Both the position numbers and the translations under genes were made by a program. A stretch of DNA of 64,000 bases, taken from Streptomyces cinnabarinus. GTDB lineage: Bacteria; Actinomycetota; Actinomycetes; Streptomycetales; Streptomycetaceae. This document shows positions 44,105-53,935 of this stretch, piece after piece. The notes under the pieces were generated by a model, which saw nothing but the letters and a program-made list of their open reading frames with translations, was not told the DNA's origin and ran no database searches. Position 1 is the first letter of the stretch, and each line of letters starts with the position of its first letter. The DNA is taken from positions 9,238,001 through 9,302,000 of the forward strand of contig NZ_CP114413.1 of the NCBI RefSeq assembly GCF_027270315.1. Reading direction: 5' to 3'.

Positions 44105-45601
44105 GTGGCACAGATCATGGCCGAGGTCTCACGGACGTTCAACGAGTTTCTGCTCTTGCCCAACCGCACCCGGACCGACTGCTCGCCCGCGACGGTCGAG
44201 TTGCGTACGCCCCTCGTGCGGCACATTGTCGGCGAGGCATCGGCGATCGAGCTGCACTCCCCGTTCACGTCCGCGATCATGCAGGCCGTCAGCACACCGG
44301 AACTCGCGATCGCGCTCGCTCGCAACGGCGGTCTGAGCTTTCTGCACCACAACCAGTCGATCCAGGACCAGGTCGCAGCGGTCTGCCAAGTGAAGAACTT
44401 CAAGGCCGGGTTCGTCACCAGCGATACGAATGTGCGGCCTGATGACAGCCTGGATCTTCTGGTCGACATCATGCGCCGCACAGGTCACAGCACTGCCGCA
44501 GTCACCCACGACGGGACCGCCACTGGCCGCCTGCTCGGCCTGGTGACATCCCGCGACTTCCACCCCGAACGCCACGACCTGGCCGAACCGGTCAGAGGGC
44601 GGATGACTGCCATTGCCGACCTGCCCCACGCAGGGCCTGACACCACCCTTTCCGAGGCCAACGCCCGGCTGTGGGACGAACGGCTGGACTGCCTGCCGGT
44701 GCTGGACAGCGACGGCAACCTGCAGTACTTGGTCTTCCGGTCCGACTACACGGACAACAAGAGATTCCCGAACCAGGTCGTGGATGACGCCAAGCGCCTG
44801 CGCGTGGGCGCGGGCGTCAACACCCATGACTACCAGGAGCGCATTCCGGCCCTGGTGGAGGCGGGCGCGGACGCGCTCTGCTTCGACTCGTCCGACGGCT
44901 ACAGCGACTGGCAGGCCCAGGCCCTGACCTGGGTGAAGAAGCACTTCCCCGAGATCCCGGTCGGCGGCGGCAACGTGGTCGACGGCGAGGCGTTCACCTT
45001 CCTCGCGGAGGCGGGGGCGGACTTCGTCAAGGTTGGCGTAGGCGGCGGTTCCATCTGTATCACTCGCGACCAGAAGGGCATCGGCCGCGGCCAGGCCAGT
45101 GCTGTGCTGGACGTCGCGGCAGCCCGGGACGCCTTCCGCGAGCGCACCGGCGAGTACGTGCCGATCTGCTCCGACGGCGGTCTGGTGCACGACTACCACG
45201 TGGCTCTGGCGCTGGCGATGGGAGCCGACTTCGTCATGATGGGACGCTACTTCGCGCGCTTCGACCAGGCAGCCGGCGCGAAGCTGCCCACCCGCGACGG
45301 GTTCGTGAAGGAGTACTGGGGCGAGGGCTCGAACCGGGCCCGCAACTGGCAGCGCTACGGCCAGGGCGGTCAAGGGCTGGTCTTCGAGGAAGGCGTGGAC
45401 GGCTACGTCCCCTACGCCGGCGACCTCAACGAAGGACTCGCCCTGACCATCGCCAAGCTCAAGACCACGATGGTCTCCTGCGGCTCCACCACCCTGCCGG
45501 AGTTCCAGTCCACGGCCCGGCTGACCCTCGTCTCAGACCAGAGCTTCCAGGAGAGCCACGCCAACGTCGCCTTGCGGGACACCCCGGCCACAGCATCCTG
45601 A
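44105..45601 (+). CDS. Divergent IMP dehydrogenase with CBS domains
   Basis: 498 residues from GTG 44105 after AGGAGGA. It begins EVSRTFNEFLLLPNRTRTDC, has a CBS pair inserted at about 95-215 (KAGFVTSDTNVRPDDSLDLL, MTAIADLPHAGPDTTLSEAN), the IMP loop VGVGGGSICITRDQKGIGRG with catalytic Cys near 318, DGGLVHDYHVALALAMGADF, and the mobile flap with EGSNRARNWQRYGQGGQG. The enzyme makes XMP for GTP synthesis. The sequence differs from the usual streptomycete housekeeping form, so it may be a second, specialised copy such as a drug-tolerant variant. That is inference; no antibiotic cluster adjoins. Confidence 0.88.
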   Translation: MAQIMAEVSRTFNEFLLLPNRTRTDCSPATVELRTPLVRHIVGEASAIELHSPFTSAIMQAVSTPELAIALARNGGLSFLHHNQSIQDQVAAVCQVKNFKAGFVTSDTNVRPDDSLDLLVDIMRRTGHSTAAVTHDGTATGRLLGLVTSRDFHPERHDLAEPVRGRMTAIADLPHAGPDTTLSEANARLWDERLDCLPVLDSDGNLQYLVFRSDYTDNKRFPNQVVDDAKRLRVGAGVNTHDYQERIPALVEAGADALCFDSSDGYSDWQAQALTWVKKHFPEIPVGGGNVVDGEAFTFLAEAGADFVKVGVGGGSICITRDQKGIGRGQASAVLDVAAARDAFRERTGEYVPICSDGGLVHDYHVALALAMGADFVMMGRYFARFDQAAGAKLPTRDGFVKEYWGEGSNRARNWQRYGQGGQGLVFEEGVDGYVPYAGDLNEGLALTIAKLKTTMVSCGSTTLPEFQSTARLTLVSDQSFQESHANVALRDTPATAS

Positions 45602-46474
45602 CAAGCGGGCAAGGCCCGCCGACGGCACTACGGGTCGTAGGGGCACAGTGCACGGTCGGCACAGTCCGGCCCCACCCACCGCCAGCTGCTGCCAGTCATC
45701 GAGGTGAGCGGGGATGCCGACAGTCAGCGACGCCTGCGGTATCAGGTCCCGCCGCCACCAGCGAGCGCAGTGCGCGGCCGGCTCGGCCGTGCACTGGTCG
45801 ACAGTGTGCGCCATGGACGGTGTGAGGGTGTCCGCGAGGTGTTCCAGGAGCCGGTTGAGGGAGGTTTGGCCGTCGTCGACCGGCTGCCTGTTCCTCGTCG
45901 GGCAACGGGATCGAGGCTCGCATGCGCTGAAGGCGGTCCTTCGCCCCCGGATCTGGGGTATCTGCCGCTTGCTCTGCCGCAGGCCGCCGTCTGCTGCACC
46001 GATACCAGGACCAGCGCGGCCGACTACCGCCACCTGCTCGCTGACGACGCCGGGGGTCGTTCGGGGGCGTTCCCTGGGTTCATGCGTGGTCGCACCGACC
46101 CGTGCGAGGCCGAATGCGGAACGCGCCTGAACGTTCCCGAACGCAGATGAATGAGACGGAAACCGAGACGGCCCACCGCAGCCTGACCACTCACGATGAT
46201 GGGGTGCTCACCAGTCCCGCCACTGATCAGTGAGCTCGTGCCGACCGAGTCCGCGCCTGGCGGTCAGGGCTGCGACGTCGACTCCCTGCTCCGGTGACGG
46301 CTGCCCGCCACCTCCGTCTCGAGGGCGACGGTGTCGTCAAGGCCCGCCAGCCGGCACCACTCGTGGTCGTCCGTCCAGAACGTGGGCAGATCCAGTCGCC
46401 GGTCGATCAGCGTTCGTAGGCGTAGGCGAGAGGACCCCGATCTGGGAGGCGGTCGCGGCCGCTCGCAGTACGCG
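45602..46474. other. Long stretch without a confident gene
   Basis: Two minus-strand segments are protein-like but lack starts: TSLNRLLEHLADTLTPSMAH near 45790-45860, and LDLPTFWTDDHEWCRLAGLD near 46330-46420. They may be remnants of hypothetical genes. I recognise neither. The rest shows nothing. Confidence 0.4.
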
Positions 46475-47614
46475 TCAGCTGCCCCGAAGGGCGACCGCCA
46501 GCGTCAGTTCAAGGACCCGGTGCGGCGATGCGAGGTCCGGGAACAGCTCCCGCAGCTGTGACATCCGGTACCGGACGGTCTGGGGATGGACGAACAACTC
46601 CGCCGCCACCTCGTCCCGCCTGCCCTGGTGCAGCAGCCACGCCCGCAAGGTCTCCTCCAACCGGCGTGCGGTTGCGACGGGCAAGGTCCGCAGCGGTGCG
46701 AGGGCTCGGGCACGCAGGTCTGCGAGTGCGTCCGCGTCGGCGGTGAGCACCAGCTCGGGCAGGTGGTCCTCGGTGTCGCGAATATCAGAGGAGAGGGACC
46801 GGGCGCGTACGGCGCGTGCGTATGAGGCGGACGCTCGAGTCCAGGGCCGGGCCGGGCCGACCACGGCGGTGCGGTCGGTCAGCTGACGCAGGAGATGCGA
46901 TCGGTCGGCGTCGGGGACGAGCAGCACACCGGTGGCGTCCGGAAGGTCGTCGAGGACCAGGGTGCTCGGGTCGAGCGCGCGGTAGGCGGGCCGGGCCTGG
47001 GCGGCGGGCAGCAGGACCGCGGTCAGGGAACCCGGAGGCTGCCACCCCGCCCGTTGCGCGGAGGCCAGCAGCACGTCCGGGCCCGCACCGGCGAGGAGGT
47101 CGCGGGCCAGGTGTTCCAGGTGGCGCTCGTGGGCCCGGCCGCGGGCGGCCAGTTCGTCGGCGTGGCCCGCGGCGCTCGCGGCGGAGAGCTCGTCGATGTA
47201 GGCGAAGGTCAGCTCGGCGAACTTGGCGACCTCGGCGGCGGGCAGCCCTGCGGGTACGGCACCGTCTGCCAGGCATCGCCAGGCCACGCGGGCGCCGACG
47301 CGGTAGGCGCTGAGCAGGGCGTCCATCGAGCGGCCGTCGCGGACCTCGCCGCGGCCCAGCTCGTAGGCCGCGTCACCGCCGTCGACGCCCGTGGCGTTCC
47401 CGCTCGCGAGGTCCAGGTAGTGCCCCAGGGCGGTGCGGACGGCTCGGCGGATGGTGGCGCCCATGTGGCCCGTGAGGGCATTGGCGTAGGGCGGGACCTC
47501 GTCGATGATCGCCTGGACGACCTCGTCGGCGGTGGCCTTCAGCGCGGCCCGAAGTGCTGTGACCGTCGTCTCATCCAGGGCCAGTTCACTGGCCCTCCGC
47601 ATCACGTGGCTCAC
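46475..47614 (-). CDS. PucR/CdaR-type helix-turn-helix regulator
   Basis: 379 residues from GTG 47612-47614 after AGGGAA. A helical N-terminal sensor (residues 10-170) includes VDGGDAAYELGRGEVRDGRS and MDALLSAYRVGARVAWRCLA. The C-terminal PucR helix-turn-helix is TLRAWLLHQGRRDEVAAELF then VHPQTVRYRMSQLRELFPDL. It is divergent, 86 bases away, from the ferredoxin reductase/desaturase operon, and an inverted repeat sits between. It therefore probably controls fatty-acid desaturation. Ligand unknown. Confidence 0.9.
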   Translation of the reverse strand: MSHVMRRASELALDETTVTALRAALKATADEVVQAIIDEVPPYANALTGHMGATIRRAVRTALGHYLDLASGNATGVDGGDAAYELGRGEVRDGRSMDALLSAYRVGARVAWRCLADGAVPAGLPAAEVAKFAELTFAYIDELSAASAAGHADELAARGRAHERHLEHLARDLLAGAGPDVLLASAQRAGWQPPGSLTAVLLPAAQARPAYRALDPSTLVLDDLPDATGVLLVPDADRSHLLRQLTDRTAVVGPARPWTRASASYARAVRARSLSSDIRDTEDHLPELVLTADADALADLRARALAPLRTLPVATARRLEETLRAWLLHQGRRDEVAAELFVHPQTVRYRMSQLRELFPDLASPHRVLELTLAVALRGS

Positions 47615-47653
47615 GTTTTATTCCCTGCGAACAATTCAGCCGATCAGATTTAC

Positions 47654-47669
47654 GTCCTGCGGTCAGGAC
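47654..47669. promoter_or_regulatory. Inverted repeat in the PucR/desaturase intergenic region
   Basis: GTCCTG-CGGT-CAGGAC is a perfect 6-base inverted repeat flanked by two direct TTTACG copies (47649-47654 and 47670-47675). It lies between the divergent starts, a likely operator for the PucR-type regulator. Confidence 0.5.
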
Positions 47670-47700
47670 TTTACGCCCTGAGGCGCAGCAAGCTGGAGCC

Positions 47701-48756
47701 ATGACGAGTACAGCCCTCCGCAGCAGGGCGTGGAAACTACTGGAGATGGTCACCACGCCGCTGCTGCCGTCTGACTACCTCGACCTGGTCAGCCCGCTGC
47801 GTGCGGGCGCTGACCTGCGGGGACGCATCGAGGCCGTGCACCCCGAGACGGGCGACGCCGCGACCATCGTGATCAGACCGGGACGGGGCTGGCGCGGCCA
47901 CACAGCCGGCCAGTACGTGCGCATCGGCGTGGACGTCGACGGCGTGCGCCTGTGGCGTGCCTACTCGCTCACCTCACCGACCAGCCGCAAGGACGGCCGC
48001 GTCACGATCACCGTGAAGGCGATCCCGGACGGCAAAGTCAGCAACCACCTGGTCCGCAGGGCGACACCGGGCACGCTGATCCAGCTCGACCAGGCGACCG
48101 GTGACTTCGTGCTGCCGAAGGCCAAGCCCGCCAAGGTGCTCTACCTGACGGCCGGCAGCGGCATCACCCCCGTCATGGGCATGCTGCGCGACACCGCATT
48201 CGACGATGTCGTCATGGTCCACTGCGCGCCACAGCCGCACGACGTGATCTTCCGCAACGAGCTGCACGACCTGGTCGCGGAGAAGAAGCTGCAGCTCACC
48301 GAGGTGCACACCGACACGGACGGCATGCTCGACATCGCCCGTCTCGACGAACTCGTACCCGACTGGGCCGAGCGTGAGACCTGGGCCTGCGGGCCCACGG
48401 GCCTGCTCGACGCCGCCGAAAAGCACTGGGCCGAGCACGGCGTCCCAGAGCGCCTGCACACCGAACGCTTCCGCCCCAGCATCGTCGTCGCCGGCGACGG
48501 CGGCGAGGTCACGTTCAGCACCACCGGCAAGACCGCCGACGCGGACGGCACCACGCCGCTGCTGGACGTCGGCGAAGAGGCCGGAGTGCTTATGCCCTCC
48601 GGGTGCCGCATGGGCATCTGCTTCAGCTGCACCACACCGCTCAAGGCGGGCGCCGTCCGTGACCTGCGCACCGGTGAGATCACCGAGGCCGAACCGGGCG
48701 TCCTCATCCAGACCTGCGTGTCCGCCGCCGCGGGCCCCTGCGACATCGAACGCTAG
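47701..48756 (+). CDS. Ferredoxin reductase with FAD, NAD(P) and 2Fe-2S domains
   Basis: 351 residues. The FAD domain has WRAYSLTSPTSRKDGRVTIT (RxYS), the NAD(P) domain has VLYLTAGSGITPVMGMLRDT, and the C-terminal plant-type ferredoxin carries CRMGICFSC plus a distant Cys in VLIQTCVSAA. The order matches electron-transfer partners of membrane desaturases (as in the Rv3230c/DesA3 pair). The desaturase starts eight bases after its stop, so electrons pass from NAD(P)H to that enzyme. The start at ATG 47701 has no strong ribosome site, only GGAG nearby. Confidence 0.92.
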   Translation: MTSTALRSRAWKLLEMVTTPLLPSDYLDLVSPLRAGADLRGRIEAVHPETGDAATIVIRPGRGWRGHTAGQYVRIGVDVDGVRLWRAYSLTSPTSRKDGRVTITVKAIPDGKVSNHLVRRATPGTLIQLDQATGDFVLPKAKPAKVLYLTAGSGITPVMGMLRDTAFDDVVMVHCAPQPHDVIFRNELHDLVAEKKLQLTEVHTDTDGMLDIARLDELVPDWAERETWACGPTGLLDAAEKHWAEHGVPERLHTERFRPSIVVAGDGGEVTFSTTGKTADADGTTPLLDVGEEAGVLMPSGCRMGICFSCTTPLKAGAVRDLRTGEITEAEPGVLIQTCVSAAAGPCDIER

Positions 48757-48763
48757 GAGCACC

Positions 48764-49882
48764 TTGACCGCCATCGACCCCACCGCCCACCTGACCGCGG
48801 AGCAGATCGAGGAGCTCGGCCGCGAGCTGGACGCGATCCGCGATGAGGTGATCGCCAGCCGCGGCGAGAAAGACGCCGCCTACATCCGCAAGGTGATCTC
48901 GGCGCAGCGCAAGCTCGAGCTGGCCAGCAGGGGCGTGCTGTTGTTCTCGTTCTTCCCGCCCGCGTGGCTGATCGGCACCGCCGGACTGTCCGTGGCGAAG
49001 ATCATGGACAACATGGAGATCGGTCACAACATCCTGCACGGCCAGTGGGACTGGATGCGCGACCCGAAGATCCACTCCACCACCTGGGATTGGGATCACG
49101 TCTCGCCGGCCGACCAGTGGAAGCACTCGCACAACGAGCTGCACCACAAGTACACCAACGTGCTCGGCAAGGACAACGACCTCGGCTACGGCATCATGCG
49201 CGTCGACGAGGACCAGAAATGGCACCCGTTCCACCTCGGCCAGCCGCTGTGGAATTTCCTCAACGCCTGCTTCTTCGAATACGGCATCGCAGCGTACGAC
49301 CTGGAACTCGGCGCGAACCTGTCCAAGCACCGCCGCAAGAACCCAGAGTTCCGCGCGCGGGCCAAGGCCGTGGGCCGCAAGATCCGCAAGCAGGTCCTCA
49401 AGGACTACGTGATCCACCCGCTGCTGTCGGGCCCCTCGTTCCTCACCACACTCGCCGCCACGTTCACCGCCAACCTGGTCCGCAACATCTGGTCCCACTC
49501 GGTGATCATGTGCGGGCACTTCCCCGAGGGCGTGCAGGTCTTCGAGCGCCGGTCGATCAAGGGCGAGACGCGCGGTGAGTGGTACCTGCGCCAGATGATG
49601 GGCTCGGCGAACATCAGCGGCAGCAAGGCCATGCACTTCATGACCGGCAACCTCTCGCACCAGATCGAGCACCACCTCTTCCCGGACCTGCCCAGCAACC
49701 GGTACGCCGAGGTCGCGGTGAAGGTGCGCGCACTGTTCGAGAAGTACGAGCTGGAGTACGTCACCGGGCCGCTGCCCAAGCAGGTGTTCTCCGCGTGGCA
49801 CAAGGTCGTCCGGCTCTCGCTGCCGAACAAGAAGCCCAAGGTCAAGACACCGAACCGCGAGCAGGAGGTCCTCGCGGCCTGA
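48764..49882 (+). CDS. Membrane fatty acid / acyl-CoA desaturase
   Basis: 372 residues from TTG 48764 after AGGAG. The three histidine boxes are intact: HNILHG, HSHNELHHKY and HQIEHHLFPD. Hydrophobic segments lie near 45-70 (VLLFSFFPPAWLIGTAGLSV) and 205-235. The di-iron enzyme inserts a double bond in acyl chains using electrons from the preceding ferredoxin reductase. Two-gene operon, with PucR divergent. Probably membrane-fluidity adjustment. Confidence 0.93.
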   Translation: MTAIDPTAHLTAEQIEELGRELDAIRDEVIASRGEKDAAYIRKVISAQRKLELASRGVLLFSFFPPAWLIGTAGLSVAKIMDNMEIGHNILHGQWDWMRDPKIHSTTWDWDHVSPADQWKHSHNELHHKYTNVLGKDNDLGYGIMRVDEDQKWHPFHLGQPLWNFLNACFFEYGIAAYDLELGANLSKHRRKNPEFRARAKAVGRKIRKQVLKDYVIHPLLSGPSFLTTLAATFTANLVRNIWSHSVIMCGHFPEGVQVFERRSIKGETRGEWYLRQMMGSANISGSKAMHFMTGNLSHQIEHHLFPDLPSNRYAEVAVKVRALFEKYELEYVTGPLPKQVFSAWHKVVRLSLPNKKPKVKTPNREQEVLAA

Positions 49883-50364
49883 TTCTCGGTATCGGTTTGA
49901 GATCCTTCGGCCGTACCGGTGGCACCGCCGGGTTCGGTCAGGTCCCTTGCGGTCGGTGGGGGCCCGCGACATCAGACCGTACGACACGTGATCCGGGCAG
50001 CCCGGTCTCTAGCTGCGCTGCCCGGACGTGCGCCGGGAGCTCAGCATGTGATGTGACGTGGACACGTCCGGAACCGATGCCCGCCCGCTGCCCCGGTGTC
50101 CGACCCTGCGCTGGTGGCGGGCGCTGGTCTCCGTAGACGTGGGCTGAGTTGTGCTGCACTCACGGCGGGCCACGAGCCTGGCGGTGTCGTTCCTGGAGAT
50201 CGAATCGGGGAGCAGCGGCTGGCGTTGTGGACGCAGACGAATCAGCGCAGAGGGCCTGCCGGACATCGCTGGTCTCCCGGCCGTGTACGAGCACGGCATC
50301 GCCTCCGGGTGCCAGAGGAACCCTGCCTTTCTCAACCGCGGCACCACCGGCGGGCGGGGCGACG
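49883..50364. other. Gene-less stretch
   Basis: No supported gene on either strand. Frames are short, arginine-rich and overlap without homology. Confidence 0.45.
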
Positions 50365-50970
50365 TCACGCAGGGACGCCGAGCGGCGGGTGCTCGAGCAC
50401 GCGGGGCTTGTACTCGACCAGCTGGATACGGCTGTCGAAGGTGCGGTGCTCGATCATCTCGAGGGCCACGTCCGGATAGCCGTCGTAGATGCGTTCCTCG
50501 CCCGTGGCGCCGGTGATCACCGGGAACATCACGACCCGGAAGCGGTCGACGAGTCCGGCTCGTAGCAGGGACCGGCACAGGCTGAGGCTGCCGATCGTGC
50601 TGAGGAGCCCCGAACTACTGGACTTCATGGCGCGGACAGCTTCGACGGCGTCGTCGCGGACGAGCGTTGAGTTGGCCCACGTCAGTGGCTCCTGGAGTGA
50701 GGAGGAGAACACCACCTTGGACGCTTGCGTGAGCTCGTCGACGGACGCCTCTTCCTCGGGCCTGAACTCGTCTTGTCCATCGGGGACCTCACCTGCGGCG
50801 AAGCCCGACATCAGGCGGTAGGTGTTCGCTCCCATCAGGTAAGTGGCCTCGGGCTGCTCACCGAGCCATGCGAGGTACTCCGGGCCTTCCAGGCCCCAGA
50901 ACCCGGGCCATCCCTCTCCCGATGCGTAGCCGTCGAGGGAGGTGATGAAGTCGACGAGAAGCTCCGACAT
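50365..50970 (-). CDS. Dihydrofolate reductase family protein (RibD C-terminal-like)
   Basis: 201 residues from ATG 50968-50970 after AGGAAAGGA. It begins MSELLVDFITSLDGYASGEG, a hallmark of this family, then YLMGANTYRLMSGFA, KVVFSSSLQEPLTWANSTLV, TIGSLSLCRSLLRAGLVDRF and RVVMFPVITGATGEE. Members are NADPH-binding reductases of unknown substrate, distinct from true folate DHFR. Monocistronic. Confidence 0.9.
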   Translation of the reverse strand: MSELLVDFITSLDGYASGEGWPGFWGLEGPEYLAWLGEQPEATYLMGANTYRLMSGFAAGEVPDGQDEFRPEEEASVDELTQASKVVFSSSLQEPLTWANSTLVRDDAVEAVRAMKSSSSGLLSTIGSLSLCRSLLRAGLVDRFRVVMFPVITGATGEERIYDGYPDVALEMIEHRTFDSRIQLVEYKPRVLEHPPLGVPA

Positions 50971-51460
50971 GGCGCTGTCCTTTCCTGGGGTGTCACGAGC
51001 TTGGACCGCCCGGGAGCCACAAACTCATCGGCCGCGCCGTGGAGTAACGAGAAACCTCATGACGCTGCAGCCGATCAGGTCGACGGAGCGGCACTGCCTG
51101 GATGACCCGACTAGCACAGGCACCGAGCTGGCAGGCCCCTGCCTCATGGCCGCGTCGAGCTCTGTGCGACGCCGTACCTGTCACCGAGGCCGCCGGTCCG
51201 ACGCAGCCACTGGAGGCGAGTGCAGGGCATCCCGACATCACACGCGCACCCGATGCCGGCGGTCAGCCCCCGGTCCTCGCGTACCTTCCCCCGCACCCAC
51301 CCCGAAGGCCAGTGCTCCCAGAGGACCTCGCGGACCGCCGACGTCCCTGACGGCGGCAGCTGCTTGGTGGCGACGTGGTCGTCGTCGATGCCACAGATAT
51401 CCGGGTCCGCGGCCGCTCCCGCTGCCGTGTCTCCATGACGACGGCCGGCGCGATGGCCGC
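50971..51460. other. Gene-less stretch upstream of the IS630 remnant
   Basis: No supported gene. It may contain scrambled 5' parts of the IS630 element, but I could not reconstruct a coherent transposase N terminus. Confidence 0.35.
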
Positions 51461-51810
51461 ATGAGCTTTGCCTGGGCCGACTACCGCGACCTGCTCCTGT
51501 CCGTGCATCAGCAGCTCGGCAGGCCGTGCTCATCTGGGACAGAACCTCATCGTTCATTTCGCCTACGGGATACGGCAGTTCATCGCCCGGCTGGACTGGC
51601 TGACCGTCTACCAGCTGCCTTCCTACGCGCCCGGCCTCAGCCCGGTCGAGGGCATCTGGTCACTGCAGCGGTGCGGTTGGCTGTCCAACACTGCATTCAC
51701 CACTCCCGAGCACCTCATCCAGACCATCCGCCACGGCATGAGGAGGATCCAGTGCCGCCCCCACTTCATCGGCGGATGCCTTGAGTTCAGGCTCAGTAAC
51801 AAGATGTCCC
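51461..51810 (+). mobile_element. IS630-family transposase C-terminal remnant
   Basis: One frame gives MSFAWADYRDLLLSVHQQLG. A second, after frameshifts and a corrupted VLIWD segment, gives IRQFIARLDWLTVYQLPSYA, then PVEGIWSLQRCGWLSNTAFT and PEHLIQTIRHGMRRIQ. This is the DDE C-terminal half of streptomycete IS630 transposases. The N-terminal half is missing, so it is inactive. Confidence 0.75.
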
Positions 51811-52058
51811 GCGGACTGACGGGAGAATCCGCGCCAACCTGGCAAATCCGAAACGGACATGACCGCCCACAACAGCCTGAGCGTTGATCAGATGCTCCCT
51901 TGCTGAACCGTGCGCGATTGCGATCTTCACGGGCATCGGTAACCGGCGCCCAATGCGCCTTGCTGTACGCCCGTGAAGAGTTCGCCGAGAAGCCCCTGGT
52001 AGCCACTGGCTGATGCTGCTACGAGCGACTCATCCGCCTCACCGCGAAGGCCAGGGGC

Positions 52059-53018
52059 CTATTGCCCGGATTTCGCCCGTGCTTGCATGCGTTGGAACAC
52101 GGTCACCGGGTCTCCTTCGAATTGCCAGGGCCAGTGGGTGACAGCTGAGCCGATTGCCTGGAAGGCGGGATGGGCATCACGGCGGCGGTTGGTTGCCATG
52201 AGGGCGTAGGCGAGGGTGTTGAGGTCGGCGAGGGCAGCTGCGTGGTTGAAGAAGGACGGCCGGGCCCAGTGTTGTGCGGCGCGGTCGAGCGTGTCATTGA
52301 CCTGTCTATCGGTCCAGAAATTGCGTGCCATGAGGCCTTCGACGCCTCCCCGGGCCTGTATCGACTGGTAATGCAGTACCTGGGAGGTCAGCTCCGTTGC
52401 TACGCAGGGCGCGTTTGCGGGAACGCGAGCACGGAGAGAGTCGACGAATTCCAGTACCTGAAGCCGCGAACCGCCCTCGTCCGGTGTCAGGTAGCGCATC
52501 ATGCTCAGGTAGGCCTCCCGGTTCCAGCGGTCGCGCAGCACCACCTCGTTCCACACCTGGAAGACGTCTGCAGGGGCGTGGCGCTCCAAGCGGCCCATCT
52601 CCAGCAGGACGATCCAGGGCGTGGGGTCCTGGGGGGCGAGATCCGCAGCGCGAAGGCAGTCGGTTCTGGCCCTGGAGACGCCTTCCGAATTGCCTGTCGT
52701 GCGGGCCCGGCAGAGTGTGGACCAGGCATGCAGGATCAGGGCGGTGGCATTGTCCGGATTCGTCCTGGCCCACTCCGAGGGCACGGGGGACTTGGACAGA
52801 AAGCGTGCCAGAACGGCCAGCCGGAAGGATCTGCGGTCCCAGTCCTGGGGTGTGGGTGTCAGGAAATTCTCGACCTGCGCCACGCAAACGTCTGTGCGCC
52901 CCATCGCAACCGTTTCCATCGTGGCGCGCAGCGACTTGAGGAGTTTCCCGAGGCGCACATCGTCAAGCTCCAGCGTGATGGCTGGGGTTCCCTTGCGGCT
53001 AATAGAAAAGAATGACAT
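52059..53018 (-). CDS. Conserved-looking helical protein of unknown function
   Basis: 319 residues from ATG 53016-53018 with a weak ribosome site. It is mostly alpha-helical with tetratricopeptide-like spacing (SEWARTNPDNATALILHAWS, RAADLAPQDPTPWIVLLEMG). A distinctive centre reads DRWNREAYLSMMRYLTPDEG then SLRARVPANAPCVATEL. No membrane segment or signal peptide. Codon use and length indicate a real gene. I know no function. It stands alone, with decayed IS DNA on both sides. Confidence 0.7.
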   Translation of the reverse strand: MSFFSISRKGTPAITLELDDVRLGKLLKSLRATMETVAMGRTDVCVAQVENFLTPTPQDWDRRSFRLAVLARFLSKSPVPSEWARTNPDNATALILHAWSTLCRARTTGNSEGVSRARTDCLRAADLAPQDPTPWIVLLEMGRLERHAPADVFQVWNEVVLRDRWNREAYLSMMRYLTPDEGGSRLQVLEFVDSLRARVPANAPCVATELTSQVLHYQSIQARGGVEGLMARNFWTDRQVNDTLDRAAQHWARPSFFNHAAALADLNTLAYALMATNRRRDAHPAFQAIGSAVTHWPWQFEGDPVTVFQRMQARAKSGQ

Positions 53019-53221
53019 GCAGGCAGGTTAGGAAGACTCATGTATCAGGCAATACATTCCTGGTGATCGTTACATGATAGCCATGCTGTGCCCCGTTACC
53101 GTTCCGTATGGCGGGATTCTGTGGGCCCTGTGCGGGGGACTCTATGTTCTTCGTTAAGCAAGTCGTGGGGTTCTCGGTTCGCAGTGGGTTCCCTCGGGGA
53201 GCAGTCGTCGACCAGGCAGAG

Positions 53222-53318
53222 AAGTGCCTCCGCCTCACGATCAAGACCGTCAGCCGGCCCAAGGACGCCACCGGATTCGTAGTCCTGCCCCGCCACTGGG
53301 TCGTCGAACGTAGTCCGT
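53222..53318 (+). mobile_element. IS5-family transposase internal remnant
   Basis: CLRLTIKTVSRPKDATGFVV then LPRHWVVERS is a very characteristic block near the C terminus of streptomycete IS5 transposases. The following residues lose homology and upstream sequence is not transposase-like. A roughly 100-base relic. Confidence 0.6.
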
Positions 53319-53654
53319 GCGCCACGAGGCGCTCTGTCTGTATCCCCGGCTCAGCCGGGAGGAACTCGGAAGGAGGTTCCTGGGCCAATGACTTACCTGA
53401 TGCCGAAAGGTAGAGGGGACAAAAGCATGTCAGGAAACCAGTGACCGGGCCCAGTTGTCAGGGACGGTGTGCTGGGTGGCCCGCGCGATATGGCGAAGAC
53501 TGAATTGTTTGAAGCCCAATCTCCAGCAGATGCAAGTTCCCATCCGCCGGAAAGACAGCTGTAACCGGCGCCGCGTTCTGCACCAGGTTTCTATTGTTGG
53601 CCGGTGCACCTCCGGAGCGCGGAGCGATGTCCAGTGAGGGCATTCAAGGAGATG

Positions 53655-53935
53655 AGTGGGACGCCTACGTCGCGCTATGACGTACAGCAGAGACGAACGT
53701 GGGATCGCCTACGGGACGCGAGTCCTATGGCGACGGAGGCCCCGTAGTAGTCGCCGGAGTCACGCCCGGCCAGGGAGGACGGGAAAGCCGTCCGCAGGGC
53801 GAAGGGGGCCAGGTGATTCGGACACCGGAAGATCCGGGAGGTATGCGAAATGCAGAGCGCCACAACGGTGCTGGGTGTCCTGCGTGAACGCGGCAGGCGT
53901 CGCCTGTCGTCGGCCAGGGGTTGCCTGTGTGGTTC
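53655..53935 (+). mobile_element. Group II intron 5' remnant with start of the maturase gene
   Basis: The block 53655-53849 has the appearance of the structured RNA upstream of bacterial group II intron ORFs. It leads into ATG 53850, reading MQSATTVLGVLRERGRRRL, which matches the first residues of many intron reverse transcriptase/maturases. The remaining 400 or so residues are gone and the frame decays at once. The RNA part is inferred from position and style; the protein start is the main evidence. The rest of 53319-54175 shows no gene. Confidence 0.45.
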
